Positions 27,946 through 37,895 of a stretch of 64,000 nt of DNA are shown here, piece by piece. Below the pieces are notes generated by a model. It ran no database searches, was not told the DNA's origin, and worked only from the letters and a program-made list of their open reading frames with translations. The position numbers were made by a program, and so were the translations under genes. Origin of the DNA: Shewanella colwelliana ATCC 39565 (GTDB lineage Bacteria; Pseudomonadota; Gammaproteobacteria; Enterobacterales; Shewanellaceae). The DNA is taken from contig NZ_JAEC01000013.1 in the NCBI RefSeq assembly GCF_000518705.1, forward strand, positions 62,001-126,000. Direction: 5' to 3'. Every line of letters starts with the position of its first letter. The first letter of the stretch is position 1.

Positions 27946-28577
27946 AATTTTTACCCTAAATTACACTACTTGCACAGCGGCAATAAATTAATCTTAGATC
28001 CATGATTTAATACACTATGAATATCCATTCAATAGTGAGTGGGGGAGATTACCCCCTAAGCCTAGTGATGTAAAACGATTATAATGCTTGATTGGGTGAA
28101 CCACAGCACAAGAATAGTTATTAGCACTTTATGACTATTTATATTGTAACCAATATTTGTTGATTTGCACCATGTACTTTTGGGTTAAATTTATTTAAAA
28201 ACAATGTAATAAGATTGTTCTTCAGTTGTGGCGTCGATAGTTTGAGTGACGGATGAGTGGGTGCCTTTGTCTAGGTTTGCCATGAGCCTTTGGGGCTAGC
28301 AGTGTAGGTCTCTCAAGTGCCTGTTTACTTTGTTGGATATGTCACCAACACAATGGTGGTTAACGTGTTGTGTAGACAGTGAGTTGTTGAGTGATACCTT
28401 GGTTTTAGTGATGGTCGTACTACCGCTCAATATTTTTATAGGGTTGCGACGCCAATGATTGTCCGCTATAGAAATAACTTTTATCCATTTGTTGCAAGAA
28501 ATATGCGCTAGACCGCTGCATAAAAATCTGATTCCATATATGTTAGCAAGTGATCAAAAAATAATACTCAAGGGACT
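27946..28577. other. 632-bp intergenic region, no gene seen
   Basis: It separates the divergent YjiH-like and DUF998 genes. It is AT-rich with stop codons in all frames. I found no convincing small ORF, RNA gene, CRP/FNR palindrome or repeat. It presumably carries both promoters; the right end has AAGGGA before the ATG at 28578. Confidence 0.5.
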
Positions 28578-29273
28578 ATGACTTCAAGACAAAAAAAACT
28601 ATCGATACTGGCGTTTAGGTTTGGTCTGCTTGGACTTGTAGGGCATCTATTGGGCCTGACTTTGGCTGCGCTGGGTTTTGAGGATTTTAACGGTCATGGT
28701 TTTAGCTTATTTAATTTCTCCCTAAGCGAACTAGGGCAATATGGTTTGTCTGATTTGGCAGTCGTATTTAATGGCGGTCTATTCTTTGGCAGTTTAAGTT
28801 TGATGCTGTTTTGTCTGTTTTCGTTGCAAAATGCCGATAATACTTGGCTTTACTCTGTGTTTGCTGTGTTGGTGCTGTCGCTATTCTCTCTTGCCGTTAC
28901 AGGGTTGTTTCCTGTGAATGTTTACCATTTACATACCTTAGGTATTGAGTACTTTTTTTACTTCAGTTTTGTCGCCATCGCGCTATATATCGGTTACCTA
29001 CTGCACCCTCCCTTTGGCGTAAAAACATTTTCCTGCACGGGAAGTTTGTTGCTGAGCCTATTGACGTTAGTTTGTATGGGGGCATTTATTGTATTGGCAC
29101 ATTTTGACATTAGTATGGTCGCCAATGGACGTTGGTTCTATCATGATTTAATTATGATAGAACCCAGACCAGAATATTGGTGGCCTGTCATGTTGGAGTG
29201 GTTATCGTTAGGGCTATTTTTGTTGTGGGTGGGCTCGCTGGTGTTGAGTCAGCGAGCCTTTCGGCGGCGTTAA
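28578..29273 (+). CDS. DUF998-family membrane protein
   Basis: A 231-residue integral membrane protein with six to seven predicted TM segments. DUF998-type signatures are 'SLSELGQYGLS...VFNGGLFFGSL' near residues 48-75 and 'TGLFPVNVYHLHTLG' near residue 112. Function unknown. It converges tightly with ubiV: 2 bp separate the two stop codons, so no independent terminator fits between them. A good AAGGGA Shine-Dalgarno supports the ATG at 28578. Confidence 0.8.
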   Translation: MTSRQKKLSILAFRFGLLGLVGHLLGLTLAALGFEDFNGHGFSLFNFSLSELGQYGLSDLAVVFNGGLFFGSLSLMLFCLFSLQNADNTWLYSVFAVLVLSLFSLAVTGLFPVNVYHLHTLGIEYFFYFSFVAIALYIGYLLHPPFGVKTFSCTGSLLLSLLTLVCMGAFIVLAHFDISMVANGRWFYHDLIMIEPRPEYWWPVMLEWLSLGLFLLWVGSLVLSQRAFRRR

Positions 29274-29275
29274 AC

Positions 29276-30127
29276 TTAAGACTGCATATTTAGCCCAGCT
29301 TGCTGATGCCAATAGCCGTTGCATTTTAGGGCGTCAGCGTTATCCGTTACCTTGCTTATATCATTGGCAATCTCGATTGATGCCATCGCGCTTGGCGACA
29401 CTCTAAAGTAGTCCACTCCCAGACCTTGCATAATGGCTTGTTGATCGCGAAGGTCACACAAACTGGCCGATTGAGTTTGAATGCCATTTAATCGCAGCAG
29501 CGGTTGCGCCTCTTGGGTTTGTGCTAACAAGCCTTTTGGGTGTTGAATACAAACGGTCTGGCACTTGTCCTTGGCCAGTCCCATATGTCTTGCGCTAAAG
29601 CAGCGTGCTGAATGGGCCAGTGGCATATATCCGTGACCAAAGACTTCGACTTCGACACGCTTTGGTGTCAATGCATCAACTACTGATACTAACCATTGCT
29701 GGGAGAGCTCAAGAGGCATGACAAATCGTTGCATCCCCCAAGTAGCGAGTTTGTTCAAGGTCGCCGCATTGTAGTTGTTTATGCTAGGGCCGCAAACGAA
29801 GGGCAGCCCATGACTTCTGGCCACTTCGACGGCACCCATATCATTGGCTTCAATGATAAACTCACCATTATCAACTTGCTTTTTAAGTTCACTAAACTCT
29901 GATTGTGCTTCGATAAGTGTCAGAGTAGAGATCACCACTTGCTTGCCTGAAGCTTTTAACTCCTTAGCAATTTGCAAATAGTCACTAAACTTCACTTCGC
30001 GACGGCGACTGCATACCGTCTCACCAACATAGACTAGCGGAATATCGCTATTGGCGACCGCTTGATAAAATTCGATAACTTGTGCTTTGGGCCAACAATA
30101 TAACAATGGGCCGAGGGATGTTTTCAT
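29276..30127 (-). CDS. ubiV: O2-independent ubiquinone hydroxylation protein UbiV (U32 family)
   Basis: The 283-residue U32-family partner of UbiU. UbiU and UbiV together carry out the hydroxylation steps of ubiquinone synthesis without oxygen, each using a 4Fe-4S cluster. The start 'LGPLLYCWPK', 'VYVGETVCSRRREVKFSDYL', 'GPSINNYN', 'VEVEVFGHGYMPLAHSARCFSARH' and 'KCQTVCIQHPKGL' match YhbV/UbiV. Cysteines suited to the cluster occur in 'GETVC', 'ARCFSAR' and 'CQTVC'. It follows ubiU by 16 bp with an AAGGA Shine-Dalgarno, so ubiUV is an operon. Confidence 0.94.
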   Translation of the reverse strand: MKTSLGPLLYCWPKAQVIEFYQAVANSDIPLVYVGETVCSRRREVKFSDYLQIAKELKASGKQVVISTLTLIEAQSEFSELKKQVDNGEFIIEANDMGAVEVARSHGLPFVCGPSINNYNAATLNKLATWGMQRFVMPLELSQQWLVSVVDALTPKRVEVEVFGHGYMPLAHSARCFSARHMGLAKDKCQTVCIQHPKGLLAQTQEAQPLLRLNGIQTQSASLCDLRDQQAIMQGLGVDYFRVSPSAMASIEIANDISKVTDNADALKCNGYWHQQAGLNMQS

Positions 30128-30143
30128 CGTCTGTCCTTATGGG

Positions 30144-31145
30144 CTATTGCCACGTGCGCTCGTAGGCACCTAGGGTAGTGATTTGACCTTCAGAAACTTT
30201 AGCCAGCGCATGCTCCCAACTGTCTTGGGTGCTAAATGCACTTGGGTTATTGAGGTAAGTATCGATAGCCTGTCGCCACACTCTAGTGACCTGCTCAACA
30301 TAAGCTGGGCTGCGTTGGCGTCCCTCGATTTTTAACGATACAACGTTCGCTTTAGCGAGTTCGGGTAGCAAACTGAGCGTGTTAAGGCTGGTGGGAGATT
30401 CCAATAGATAGCTAGGTTGGGGGTTCTCCTCTGTGGTGTATCGACCTTTGCAAACCACGGGATACCCCATCTGCTCATCAATATCAGATTGGTCGATTAA
30501 TACCTCATTGAGACGAGTCAGGCGACGATCGCCAACCTCTTGCCAGCGTACATCTTTAGCTGGCGAGCAGGAACCTCCGGTATTGGGAGATTGACCTGTC
30601 ACATAAGAGGAAAGGTGGCAACGACCTTCTGCCATAATGCAGAGGCTACCAAATGCGAACACTTCCAGGTCGACAGGGGTGACTTTGGCCAGATCTCTGA
30701 CCTGCTTCATTGATAGCACGCGCGGGAGTACGGCCCGTTCAATATTAAACTCTTTCTTATACAGCGTTAGCGCGCCAAGGTTGGTGGCACTGGCTTGTAC
30801 CGAGAGGTGCAGTGGCAGGTGAGGATAACGACTATGCGCGTAATCGAGCAGCGAAAGGTCGGCCATTATCAGTGCATCAACGCCAGTATTGGCGGCAAGA
30901 TCTATCGCTTGATACCAGCGCTGCTCTTCACCAGGTTTAGGGAAAGTATTAATGGTCAGGAAGATTTTTTTGCCTTGCTGCTTAGTATAGTCAACCGCCT
31001 GGGCAAGCTTCTTTGGCGTAAAATTTAAGCCAGCGAATGAACGAGCATTGGTGTCATCCTTTAAGCCTAAATAGATGGCATCGGCGCCAGCGTTAAGGGC
31101 GACTTTTAAGGATGCTAGGTTACCAGCGGGACACAGTAGTTCCAT
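30144..31145 (-). CDS. ubiU: O2-independent ubiquinone hydroxylation protein UbiU (U32 family)
   Basis: A 333-residue U32-family Fe-S protein forming a complex with UbiV. The N-terminus 'MELLCPAGNLASLKVAL', the hallmark 'GLKDDTNARSFAGLNF', 'SVQASATN', 'EVFAFGSLCIMAEGRCHLSSYVTG', and the end 'LGAYERTWQ' match YhbU/UbiU. The cluster cysteines are in 'SLCIMAEGRC', 'GGSCSP' and 'VVCKGRY'. I use the ATG at 31145 because it matches the family start; the longer frame to 31226 adds 27 unrelated residues. Divergent from ubiT across a 198-bp shared region. Confidence 0.95.
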   Translation of the reverse strand: MELLCPAGNLASLKVALNAGADAIYLGLKDDTNARSFAGLNFTPKKLAQAVDYTKQQGKKIFLTINTFPKPGEEQRWYQAIDLAANTGVDALIMADLSLLDYAHSRYPHLPLHLSVQASATNLGALTLYKKEFNIERAVLPRVLSMKQVRDLAKVTPVDLEVFAFGSLCIMAEGRCHLSSYVTGQSPNTGGSCSPAKDVRWQEVGDRRLTRLNEVLIDQSDIDEQMGYPVVCKGRYTTEENPQPSYLLESPTSLNTLSLLPELAKANVVSLKIEGRQRSPAYVEQVTRVWRQAIDTYLNNPSAFSTQDSWEHALAKVSEGQITTLGAYERTWQ

Positions 31146-31200
31146 TTTGAGGCGCTCTCTGAAAAATAGTGAAGTGTAAAAGGGTTTGGCAGAGAAAATC

Positions 31201-31214
31201 TTGATGTAAAACAG
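31201..31214. promoter_or_regulatory. Weak FNR/EtrA-like site between ubiU and ubiT
   Basis: TTGATGTAAAACAG matches the FNR consensus TTGAT-N4-ATCAA at 8 of 10 positions (left half perfect, right half 3/5). Anaerobic control of ubiTUV makes sense biologically, but the match is partial. Confidence 0.3.
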
Positions 31215-31291
31215 GTTTGTGATCATAAAAGCTGGTTAAAATTGCTTTCATTCTCAGTCTTGCTAATTTTGGCGGGACATTTCTTGAAAAT

Positions 31292-31320
31292 TTGAGTTGG
31301 TTCAACTCTTTCGAACTCAA
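31292..31320. repeat. Nested inverted repeats just upstream of ubiT
   Basis: GAGTTG (31294-31299) and CAACTC (31303-31308) form a 6-bp palindrome with a 3-nt centre. TTGAGTT (31292-31298) can instead pair with AACTCAA (31314-31320). They end 23 bp before the chosen ubiT start, so they could be an operator or a 5' RNA structure. Confidence 0.4.
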
Positions 31321-31343
31321 TGCTTGTTAGGAGTATATTTGCG

Positions 31344-31856
31344 ATGCAAAAGAACTTGATGGCCACCTTGGCTCAGCAGTTGTTGCAATATGGGCCGGTC
31401 GTGGCCGCTAAGCCTTTAACATTAGTGCCATTTTCGTTTAAAGCTCGGATCTTAGAAAAGCTACTTAACCAGCTCATGGCAACGCAGATTGAAGACGAGG
31501 AGCTTGAGTTTCTCAGTGAGCGTTGGGTTGAGATCAATATCACTGATATGCAGCTTAGTTTCCAAGTCAGTTTTGAAACACAGTTTATGATTCGAGAAAT
31601 GGGAAGCGCTGAGGTGATCTTTAGCGGTGAAACCAAAGAGCTGTTACTGATAGCCGCAGGCAAAGAAGACCCTGATACTCTGTTTTTCCAGCGTAAACTG
31701 TCGATTGAAGGCGATACCGAGTTGGGCCTAGAGGTGAAAAACCTACTGTTGAGTATTGAGTTTGATACCATGCCGTCACTCGTCAGAGATAGCATCGAGC
31801 GCCTTGCTGCGATGGTGATGCAGCTCCAGACTAAAGCCGATACGAAGTGGGCGTAG
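31344..31856 (+). CDS. ubiT: Anaerobic ubiquinone biosynthesis accessory factor UbiT (SCP2 domain)
   Basis: A 170-residue SCP2-fold lipid-binding protein needed for ubiquinone synthesis without O2, thought to hold the prenylated intermediates. Family features are 'LTLVPFSFKARILE', 'ELEFLSERWV', and the strongly conserved 'KEDPDTLFFQRKLSIEGDTELGLEVKN'-type segment (about residues 105-131). The ATG at 31344 has AGGAG 10 nt upstream; the upstream ATG at 31320 has none and would add 8 residues. It is divergent from ubiUV, the same arrangement as yhbT/yhbUV in E. coli. Confidence 0.93.
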   Translation: MQKNLMATLAQQLLQYGPVVAAKPLTLVPFSFKARILEKLLNQLMATQIEDEELEFLSERWVEINITDMQLSFQVSFETQFMIREMGSAEVIFSGETKELLLIAAGKEDPDTLFFQRKLSIEGDTELGLEVKNLLLSIEFDTMPSLVRDSIERLAAMVMQLQTKADTKWA

Positions 31857-31870
31857 TGTGATTTTAAGGT

Positions 31871-31904
31871 AAAAAAAAGCGAAGTCGATGACTTCGCTTT
31901 TTTT
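31871..31904. terminator. Bidirectional terminator between ubiT and yfhL
   Basis: An 8-bp GC-containing stem (GCGAAGTC / GACTTCGC, 31879-31897, 3-nt loop) flanked by A7-8 on the left and T7 on the right. Works for both convergent genes. Confidence 0.9.
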
Positions 31905-31909
31905 AGTCG

Positions 31910-33546
<1,637 letters not shown>

Positions 33547-33836
33547 AGTTTCTCTCAATTTACAGGTATCGAACTAACTCGGGGCGGGCATTTTACTCAA
33601 TGCCAGCCTTGATATGCAAATCTGAAAGTGTTTATTTTGTGGTCAATCGCAAGGTGGTACTACAATACAGCTTTAAGCCGCACAATTTTAAGACAATTAG
33701 TATCCTATAATCTGAAACTTAGCTAATATTAAACAAAATCTTAACTGGATGTGTGATTTTCCCATCACGTGTATCAAGAGTCCTGATATACTCAGCTCAA
33801 TTAAGCTATGGGTGAACGGTTTTTTAAGGAGTAATA

Positions 33837-34679
33837 ATGTCTAACGAGCATCAACTACTGGTTGGGTTATTAAAAAAGTTAAAGGCAGATGCATTAGTAT
33901 TGCCTACTTTACCTGAGGTAGCAATGCGCGTCCAAGAGGTTGTTTCTCGACCAGATTCAAGCCCAAAGCAGGTCGCTGAAATTATTGGTCAAGACGCTGC
34001 GATTTCAGCGCGGATGATAAAAGTTGCCAACAGTGCCATGTACAGTCGCGGTATAAAAGCTGAGAACATTAACAGTGCCGTGACACGCATCGGACTGACT
34101 CAGATTAAAGCCATCGCGACGTCGGTGGCGATGGAACAACTGTTTATCTCGACCAATGAGATGGTATGGGAGGTCATGGATGAAGTGTGGCGTTCGTCGA
34201 TTGAGGTAACCTCTGCTGCCTGTGCCTTGTTACTCAAATATTCTAAAACCCATAAGGGCTGCGGTTTAAATTATGACACCTTAACTTTGGCTAGCTTAGT
34301 GCACAACATTGGTGCGCTGCCGGTACTGACTGAGGCTGAAGCACATCCACATCTATTCTCTAGTATTGACCAACTCCGTGCATTAGTGCGAAAAATGCAG
34401 GGACCTCTTGGACGAGCGGTGTTAAAAAGTTGGGATTTCTCTCCAGAGGTGATGGAGGTGGTAGAGCGCTGGGCTGATCTGCCTTATCTACCTGAGCGAG
34501 TGACCTATTTGGACTTTGTTCGTTCGGCTGCGTTTTACACTGGTGAGTTGCGCTCTGGGCATGATTTAGAAGAACGCTTAGATATATTTGTTAAGCGTGG
34601 TTTACCTGTTTCACCAGAGTACTTAGGGTCTGACGAGTTTCTTGATAACTATCATTCAATTAAATTAAGTTATGAATAA
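33837..34679 (+). CDS. HDOD-domain signalling protein
   Basis: A 280-residue cytoplasmic protein that is mostly one HDOD domain (about residues 10-215): 'LPTLPEVAMRVQEVVSRPDSS', 'IGQDAAISARMIKVANSAMYS', 'INSAVTRIGLTQIKAIATSVAMEQLF' and 'LVHNIGALPVL'. HDOD is a catalytically inactive HD-like domain used in signal transduction and motility control. There is no other effector domain. An AAGGA Shine-Dalgarno precedes the ATG at 33837. It is followed 61 bp later by an EAL-domain gene, possibly in the same transcript, which suggests a c-di-GMP role. Confidence 0.88.
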   Translation: MSNEHQLLVGLLKKLKADALVLPTLPEVAMRVQEVVSRPDSSPKQVAEIIGQDAAISARMIKVANSAMYSRGIKAENINSAVTRIGLTQIKAIATSVAMEQLFISTNEMVWEVMDEVWRSSIEVTSAACALLLKYSKTHKGCGLNYDTLTLASLVHNIGALPVLTEAEAHPHLFSSIDQLRALVRKMQGPLGRAVLKSWDFSPEVMEVVERWADLPYLPERVTYLDFVRSAAFYTGELRSGHDLEERLDIFVKRGLPVSPEYLGSDEFLDNYHSIKLSYE

Positions 34680-34740
34680 TTGCCGTCGGTAGTCACCTTG
34701 ACAAAAACTGTCGAGATTTACATTAATATAAAGGCTTAGC

Positions 34741-36240
34741 GTGAGCGCTATAGAGTACTATTGGGTTATTGCGTACCTCATCATTGTTGGTATAGCTGGT
34801 ATCATCTATTGGTACTGGCATAGAAAAGCTGACGCTAAGTTTTTAATGGCCTTGTATAACCAGCTGAGTAAGCAACACAGAAATCGACAACCTTTACAGG
34901 TGCCCAACGTACCTCTTCGTTATATTCCGCTGTATGTTCAATTACAACAACTGCTTAATCACCTTCCACCACCATCGGGTAGAGATAAGTTAACCGGGTT
35001 GATAAATCGGGTCGGTCTCAAAGCCAAATTGACACGTTTAATGCCAGTGACCCGAGGGATGTTTGTGATGTTTGACCTGTACCGCTTCCGGTACGTAAAT
35101 GACCTGTTGGGCTTTGATTTTGGCGACAAGTTATTAGTCGCCATGGCGCAGCGGTTACAAGGTCATGTTGGCGACAAAGAGATCTTAGCGCGCATGAATG
35201 AAGATGAGTTTCTTATCTATTTCAAGCAGTCGCTAAATGAAACGCAGCTCATGGCATTGCAACAACAATTACAACAACCGATTCAGATAAATGACACCTC
35301 GATTAAGTTGCAGGTGCAGCTAGGCTACATGGATCTTGCGAAGCACCACAGTGATGTTAGCCAGATGCTCAGACGCCTAGATTTAGCGCTTATTCGGGCT
35401 AAAAGTAGCGCAAATTTAATCGCTAGTTATGTTGAAGGCGATGATAAGAGCCAGCATCGTCAGTTGACCATTATTAGCTGTTTCCCACGCGCGATAGCGC
35501 AGCAAGAGCTCTATCTTGTTTATCAGCCTAAATACAATGTTGTGGGTGGCGGTTGTACCCATGTCGAGGCACTCATTCGCTGGAATAGCTCCGAGCTTGG
35601 GCCTATCTCACCTGGGGAGTTTATACCGTTACTCGAATGTGCGGGGATGATCAGTATTTTAAGCCATTGGGTTATCGAGCAGGTATGCCTACAGCAAAAG
35701 CATTGGCGAGACAGCGGAATAGCAATGCAAGTCGCAGTTAATTTAGCCATTGATGATCTCAGTAATTCACGGCTGTGCGAGCATCTTTTATCTAACCTGA
35801 TAAGTTGCGGTTTATCTCCAGAAGTGTTGGCTATTGAAGTAACCGAAAGCCAATTGATGACAGACATGAGCCGAACAACTGAGATCTTAAGCGACTTAAA
35901 ACGTGCGGGTATAAACGTTGCCATTGATGATTTTGGCACTGGACATTCGTCATTAGCATATTTAAAACAGCTACCGATTGATGAGGTTAAGATTGATCGG
36001 GCGTTTTTAGATAATATTGAAACCGATGCGCGTGGGCAGCAGCTCTTAAATAGTGCGGTGGGGTTAGCAAAAGGGCTGGGGTTCACGGTTACGGTTGAGG
36101 GCGTTGAAACCACGCCAGTATTTAAGTTACTTAATACTATGAACGTGGATAAAATTCAGGGCGACCTGTTTGCTAAACCTATGACCGCCGCTGAATTAGA
36201 GATGAACTGGCGTAAACTTAATCAAAAAATATCGTTATAG
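34741..36240 (+). CDS. Membrane GGDEF-EAL protein, probable c-di-GMP phosphodiesterase
   Basis: 499 residues with one N-terminal TM helix (about 6-26). The GGDEF domain is degenerate: the active-site motif reads NEDEF at 153-157. The EAL domain is complete: 'VEALIRW', 'AVNLAIDDL', 'IEVTES', 'IDDFGTGHSSL', 'VKIDRAFL', 'TVEGVET' and 'IQGDLFAKPM'. It should therefore break down c-di-GMP, with the first domain perhaps a GTP sensor. GTG start. It converges with the thioesterase gene, overlapping its 3' end by 6 bp. Confidence 0.9.
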   Translation: MSAIEYYWVIAYLIIVGIAGIIYWYWHRKADAKFLMALYNQLSKQHRNRQPLQVPNVPLRYIPLYVQLQQLLNHLPPPSGRDKLTGLINRVGLKAKLTRLMPVTRGMFVMFDLYRFRYVNDLLGFDFGDKLLVAMAQRLQGHVGDKEILARMNEDEFLIYFKQSLNETQLMALQQQLQQPIQINDTSIKLQVQLGYMDLAKHHSDVSQMLRRLDLALIRAKSSANLIASYVEGDDKSQHRQLTIISCFPRAIAQQELYLVYQPKYNVVGGGCTHVEALIRWNSSELGPISPGEFIPLLECAGMISILSHWVIEQVCLQQKHWRDSGIAMQVAVNLAIDDLSNSRLCEHLLSNLISCGLSPEVLAIEVTESQLMTDMSRTTEILSDLKRAGINVAIDDFGTGHSSLAYLKQLPIDEVKIDRAFLDNIETDARGQQLLNSAVGLAKGLGFTVTVEGVETTPVFKLLNTMNVDKIQGDLFAKPMTAAELEMNWRKLNQKISL

Positions 36241-36681
36241 CTTAATCTGGGATGTGAAATTCTGACTTAGCTTGCTGATTAACGAGGGTGACATGGGGGC
36301 AAGTTGACGTGCCTTGTTCATACAAACCATCTCTATCTGTGCCGTGACCGCAGGTTTTTTCCCATTAGGGCGCCATATCTCCTGCAGCCATACCGTGCGG
36401 TATTTGCTTTCAAAATAGAAACGCGTGCGCACATCAATAATATCGGCAAACTCCACTCCATCATGACATAGCATGTCACTGCGATAGACTGCGAACCCCA
36501 ATCCCTGTTCTTGCCATAGATTGGCCAAAATGTCGGCGCCAATAACATGCTCACGCGCGCGTTCGAAGTACTTTAAGAAATTAGGATGATAAACAACGCC
36601 TGAAAAGTCAGTATCCTCATAGTAAATCTGAACGGGAAAGCTGTACTGTGGGCTAAGCGTATGTTCGGATGATGCCATCAT
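36235..36681 (-). CDS. Hotdog-fold acyl-CoA thioesterase (YbgC/4HBT-like)
   Basis: A 148-residue hotdog-fold enzyme. The 4HBT signature 'YYEDTDFSGVVYHPNFLKYFERARE' is seen in parts (Asp-Thr-Asp plus Val-Tyr-His, about residues 20-44), with the catalytic Asp in 'EDTDFSG'. Expected reaction: hydrolysis of short acyl-CoA thioesters in the cytoplasm. It is not in a tol-pal operon, so it is probably a paralog of YbgC. Convergent with and overlapping the EAL gene by 6 bp. Two adjacent ATGs (36681, 36678) could serve as start. Confidence 0.86.
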   Translation of the reverse strand: MMASSEHTLSPQYSFPVQIYYEDTDFSGVVYHPNFLKYFERAREHVIGADILANLWQEQGLGFAVYRSDMLCHDGVEFADIIDVRTRFYFESKYRTVWLQEIWRPNGKKPAVTAQIEMVCMNKARQLAPMSPSLISKLSQNFTSQIKL

Positions 36682-36780
36682 GAAAAGCGGAGGTCCAATT
36701 TAGCGAGATAAGGGGCTAGCTTACCATATCGCATTATTCGAAAAGAAGCGCCTTATGAGTCGTGAGCGAGCCATCACTGT

Positions 36781-37533
36781 TTAGTCGCTTGTTATGGATG
36801 CTAATATTCTGTTGTAACTGCCATCTTTTTTGAGTTCTCTCAATCCCTGATCAAGCATCGCAGCATAATGGATTGCTTGTGGGTTCTCTTTGGAGAAAGC
36901 GACATAGAGTATGCCTGTATGGTTATGTACGCTCTTGCCTATTACCTGCTCAACGCCCATCTGATTGAGGTACTGCTTTGCAACTTGATCGTACATGATC
37001 ACCATATCGATTCGACTTAACAGGAGTAGGTTGATAAGTTGATGATGGTTGGCAACTTGGATCAATTTTAGCTGTGTTAATTGTGCGAGTTCATCGCCAT
37101 ATTCATAGCCTTCAATAACACCGACTCTAGTGCCGGGAGGGATGGCCCATTTATCTGCGATCATTATGGGGTGAGCGTTGTTGTGATAAAAAGAGGCTTG
37201 GGTTGAAAACAGCGGCTCTTCACCAAAGATAAATTGATTTTCTGTCCCTTGCTCTTTATGAAGATTAAAAACACCGTCTACCAGTCCTTTTTTAGCCATA
37301 ACCAGGCCTCTAGCGTAGGAGACGACGGTACTTTCTACATCAATATTGACTCGAGAAAATGCGCTGTTAATCAGCTGGTGTGATAAGCCTTTGCCATCAT
37401 GGTCGGCAAAAGGGGCCCAATTATCTTCGGCAGCTAAGTGAATCGTATTATTACGATTGTCAGCATTGACGTGAAGTGAGGTTAACAGTAATAAAAAAGC
37501 TGTAATCACTTTAACTAAGTGAGAGGGTAGCAT
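36781..37533 (-). CDS. Periplasmic amino-acid-type binding protein (SBP_bac_3-like), no transporter partner
   Basis: A 250-residue exported protein with a signal peptide (about 1-24, 'FLLLLTSLHVNA') and the SBP_bac_3 fold: 'EDNWAPFADHDGKGLSHQLINSAF' at the start of the mature protein and 'LINLLLLSRIDMVIMYD' later. No ABC permease or ATPase lies nearby, so it may act as a sensor protein rather than a transporter part. It diverges from the PAS-GGDEF-EAL gene, which is suggestive. AAGGA Shine-Dalgarno 5 nt before the ATG. Confidence 0.82.
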   Translation of the reverse strand: MLPSHLVKVITAFLLLLTSLHVNADNRNNTIHLAAEDNWAPFADHDGKGLSHQLINSAFSRVNIDVESTVVSYARGLVMAKKGLVDGVFNLHKEQGTENQFIFGEEPLFSTQASFYHNNAHPIMIADKWAIPPGTRVGVIEGYEYGDELAQLTQLKLIQVANHHQLINLLLLSRIDMVIMYDQVAKQYLNQMGVEQVIGKSVHNHTGILYVAFSKENPQAIHYAAMLDQGLRELKKDGSYNRILASITSD

Positions 37534-37895
37534 CTGATTCCTTGAAGCAACAGCGTCCGTTAGCCGTTAATGATAAACGGTTTTTAATATAGATCAATCG
37601 GGTACAATGCAGCATTTTCTTTCGTGAATAAAGTACCGCCTTAATTTTGTGTGAACTCTGCAGTTTTTTATTGTGAGGGTAGGCATTAATCGGAGTATTT
37701 ATTCCAGCATTTGACGGCGCAGCCATCAAGAAAATGCCGTAGAATAAGTTGTGTAGCTGGTATGAAATGCTAGAAAGATGCCGATGTATTTTACTCAAAA
37801 TCAGTCACTTCTATATGATTAGGCAGTGATTTAATGTTTTACTCTGCTACACTGAGGTGGTGTTATCAGTATGGCTATTAAATGTTAAATAATTT
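37534..37895. other. 362-bp divergent promoter region, no gene seen
   Basis: It lies between the binding-protein gene and the PAS-GGDEF-EAL gene. The frames that remain open here have poor starts and no recognisable protein signature. I saw no repeat or known operator. Presumably it carries promoters for both genes. Confidence 0.45.

Noticed and set aside
37511-37798. 95-codon minus-strand frame upstream of the binding-protein gene
   Set aside because: It overlaps the start of the real gene and reads as random, low-complexity sequence without a signal or domain.
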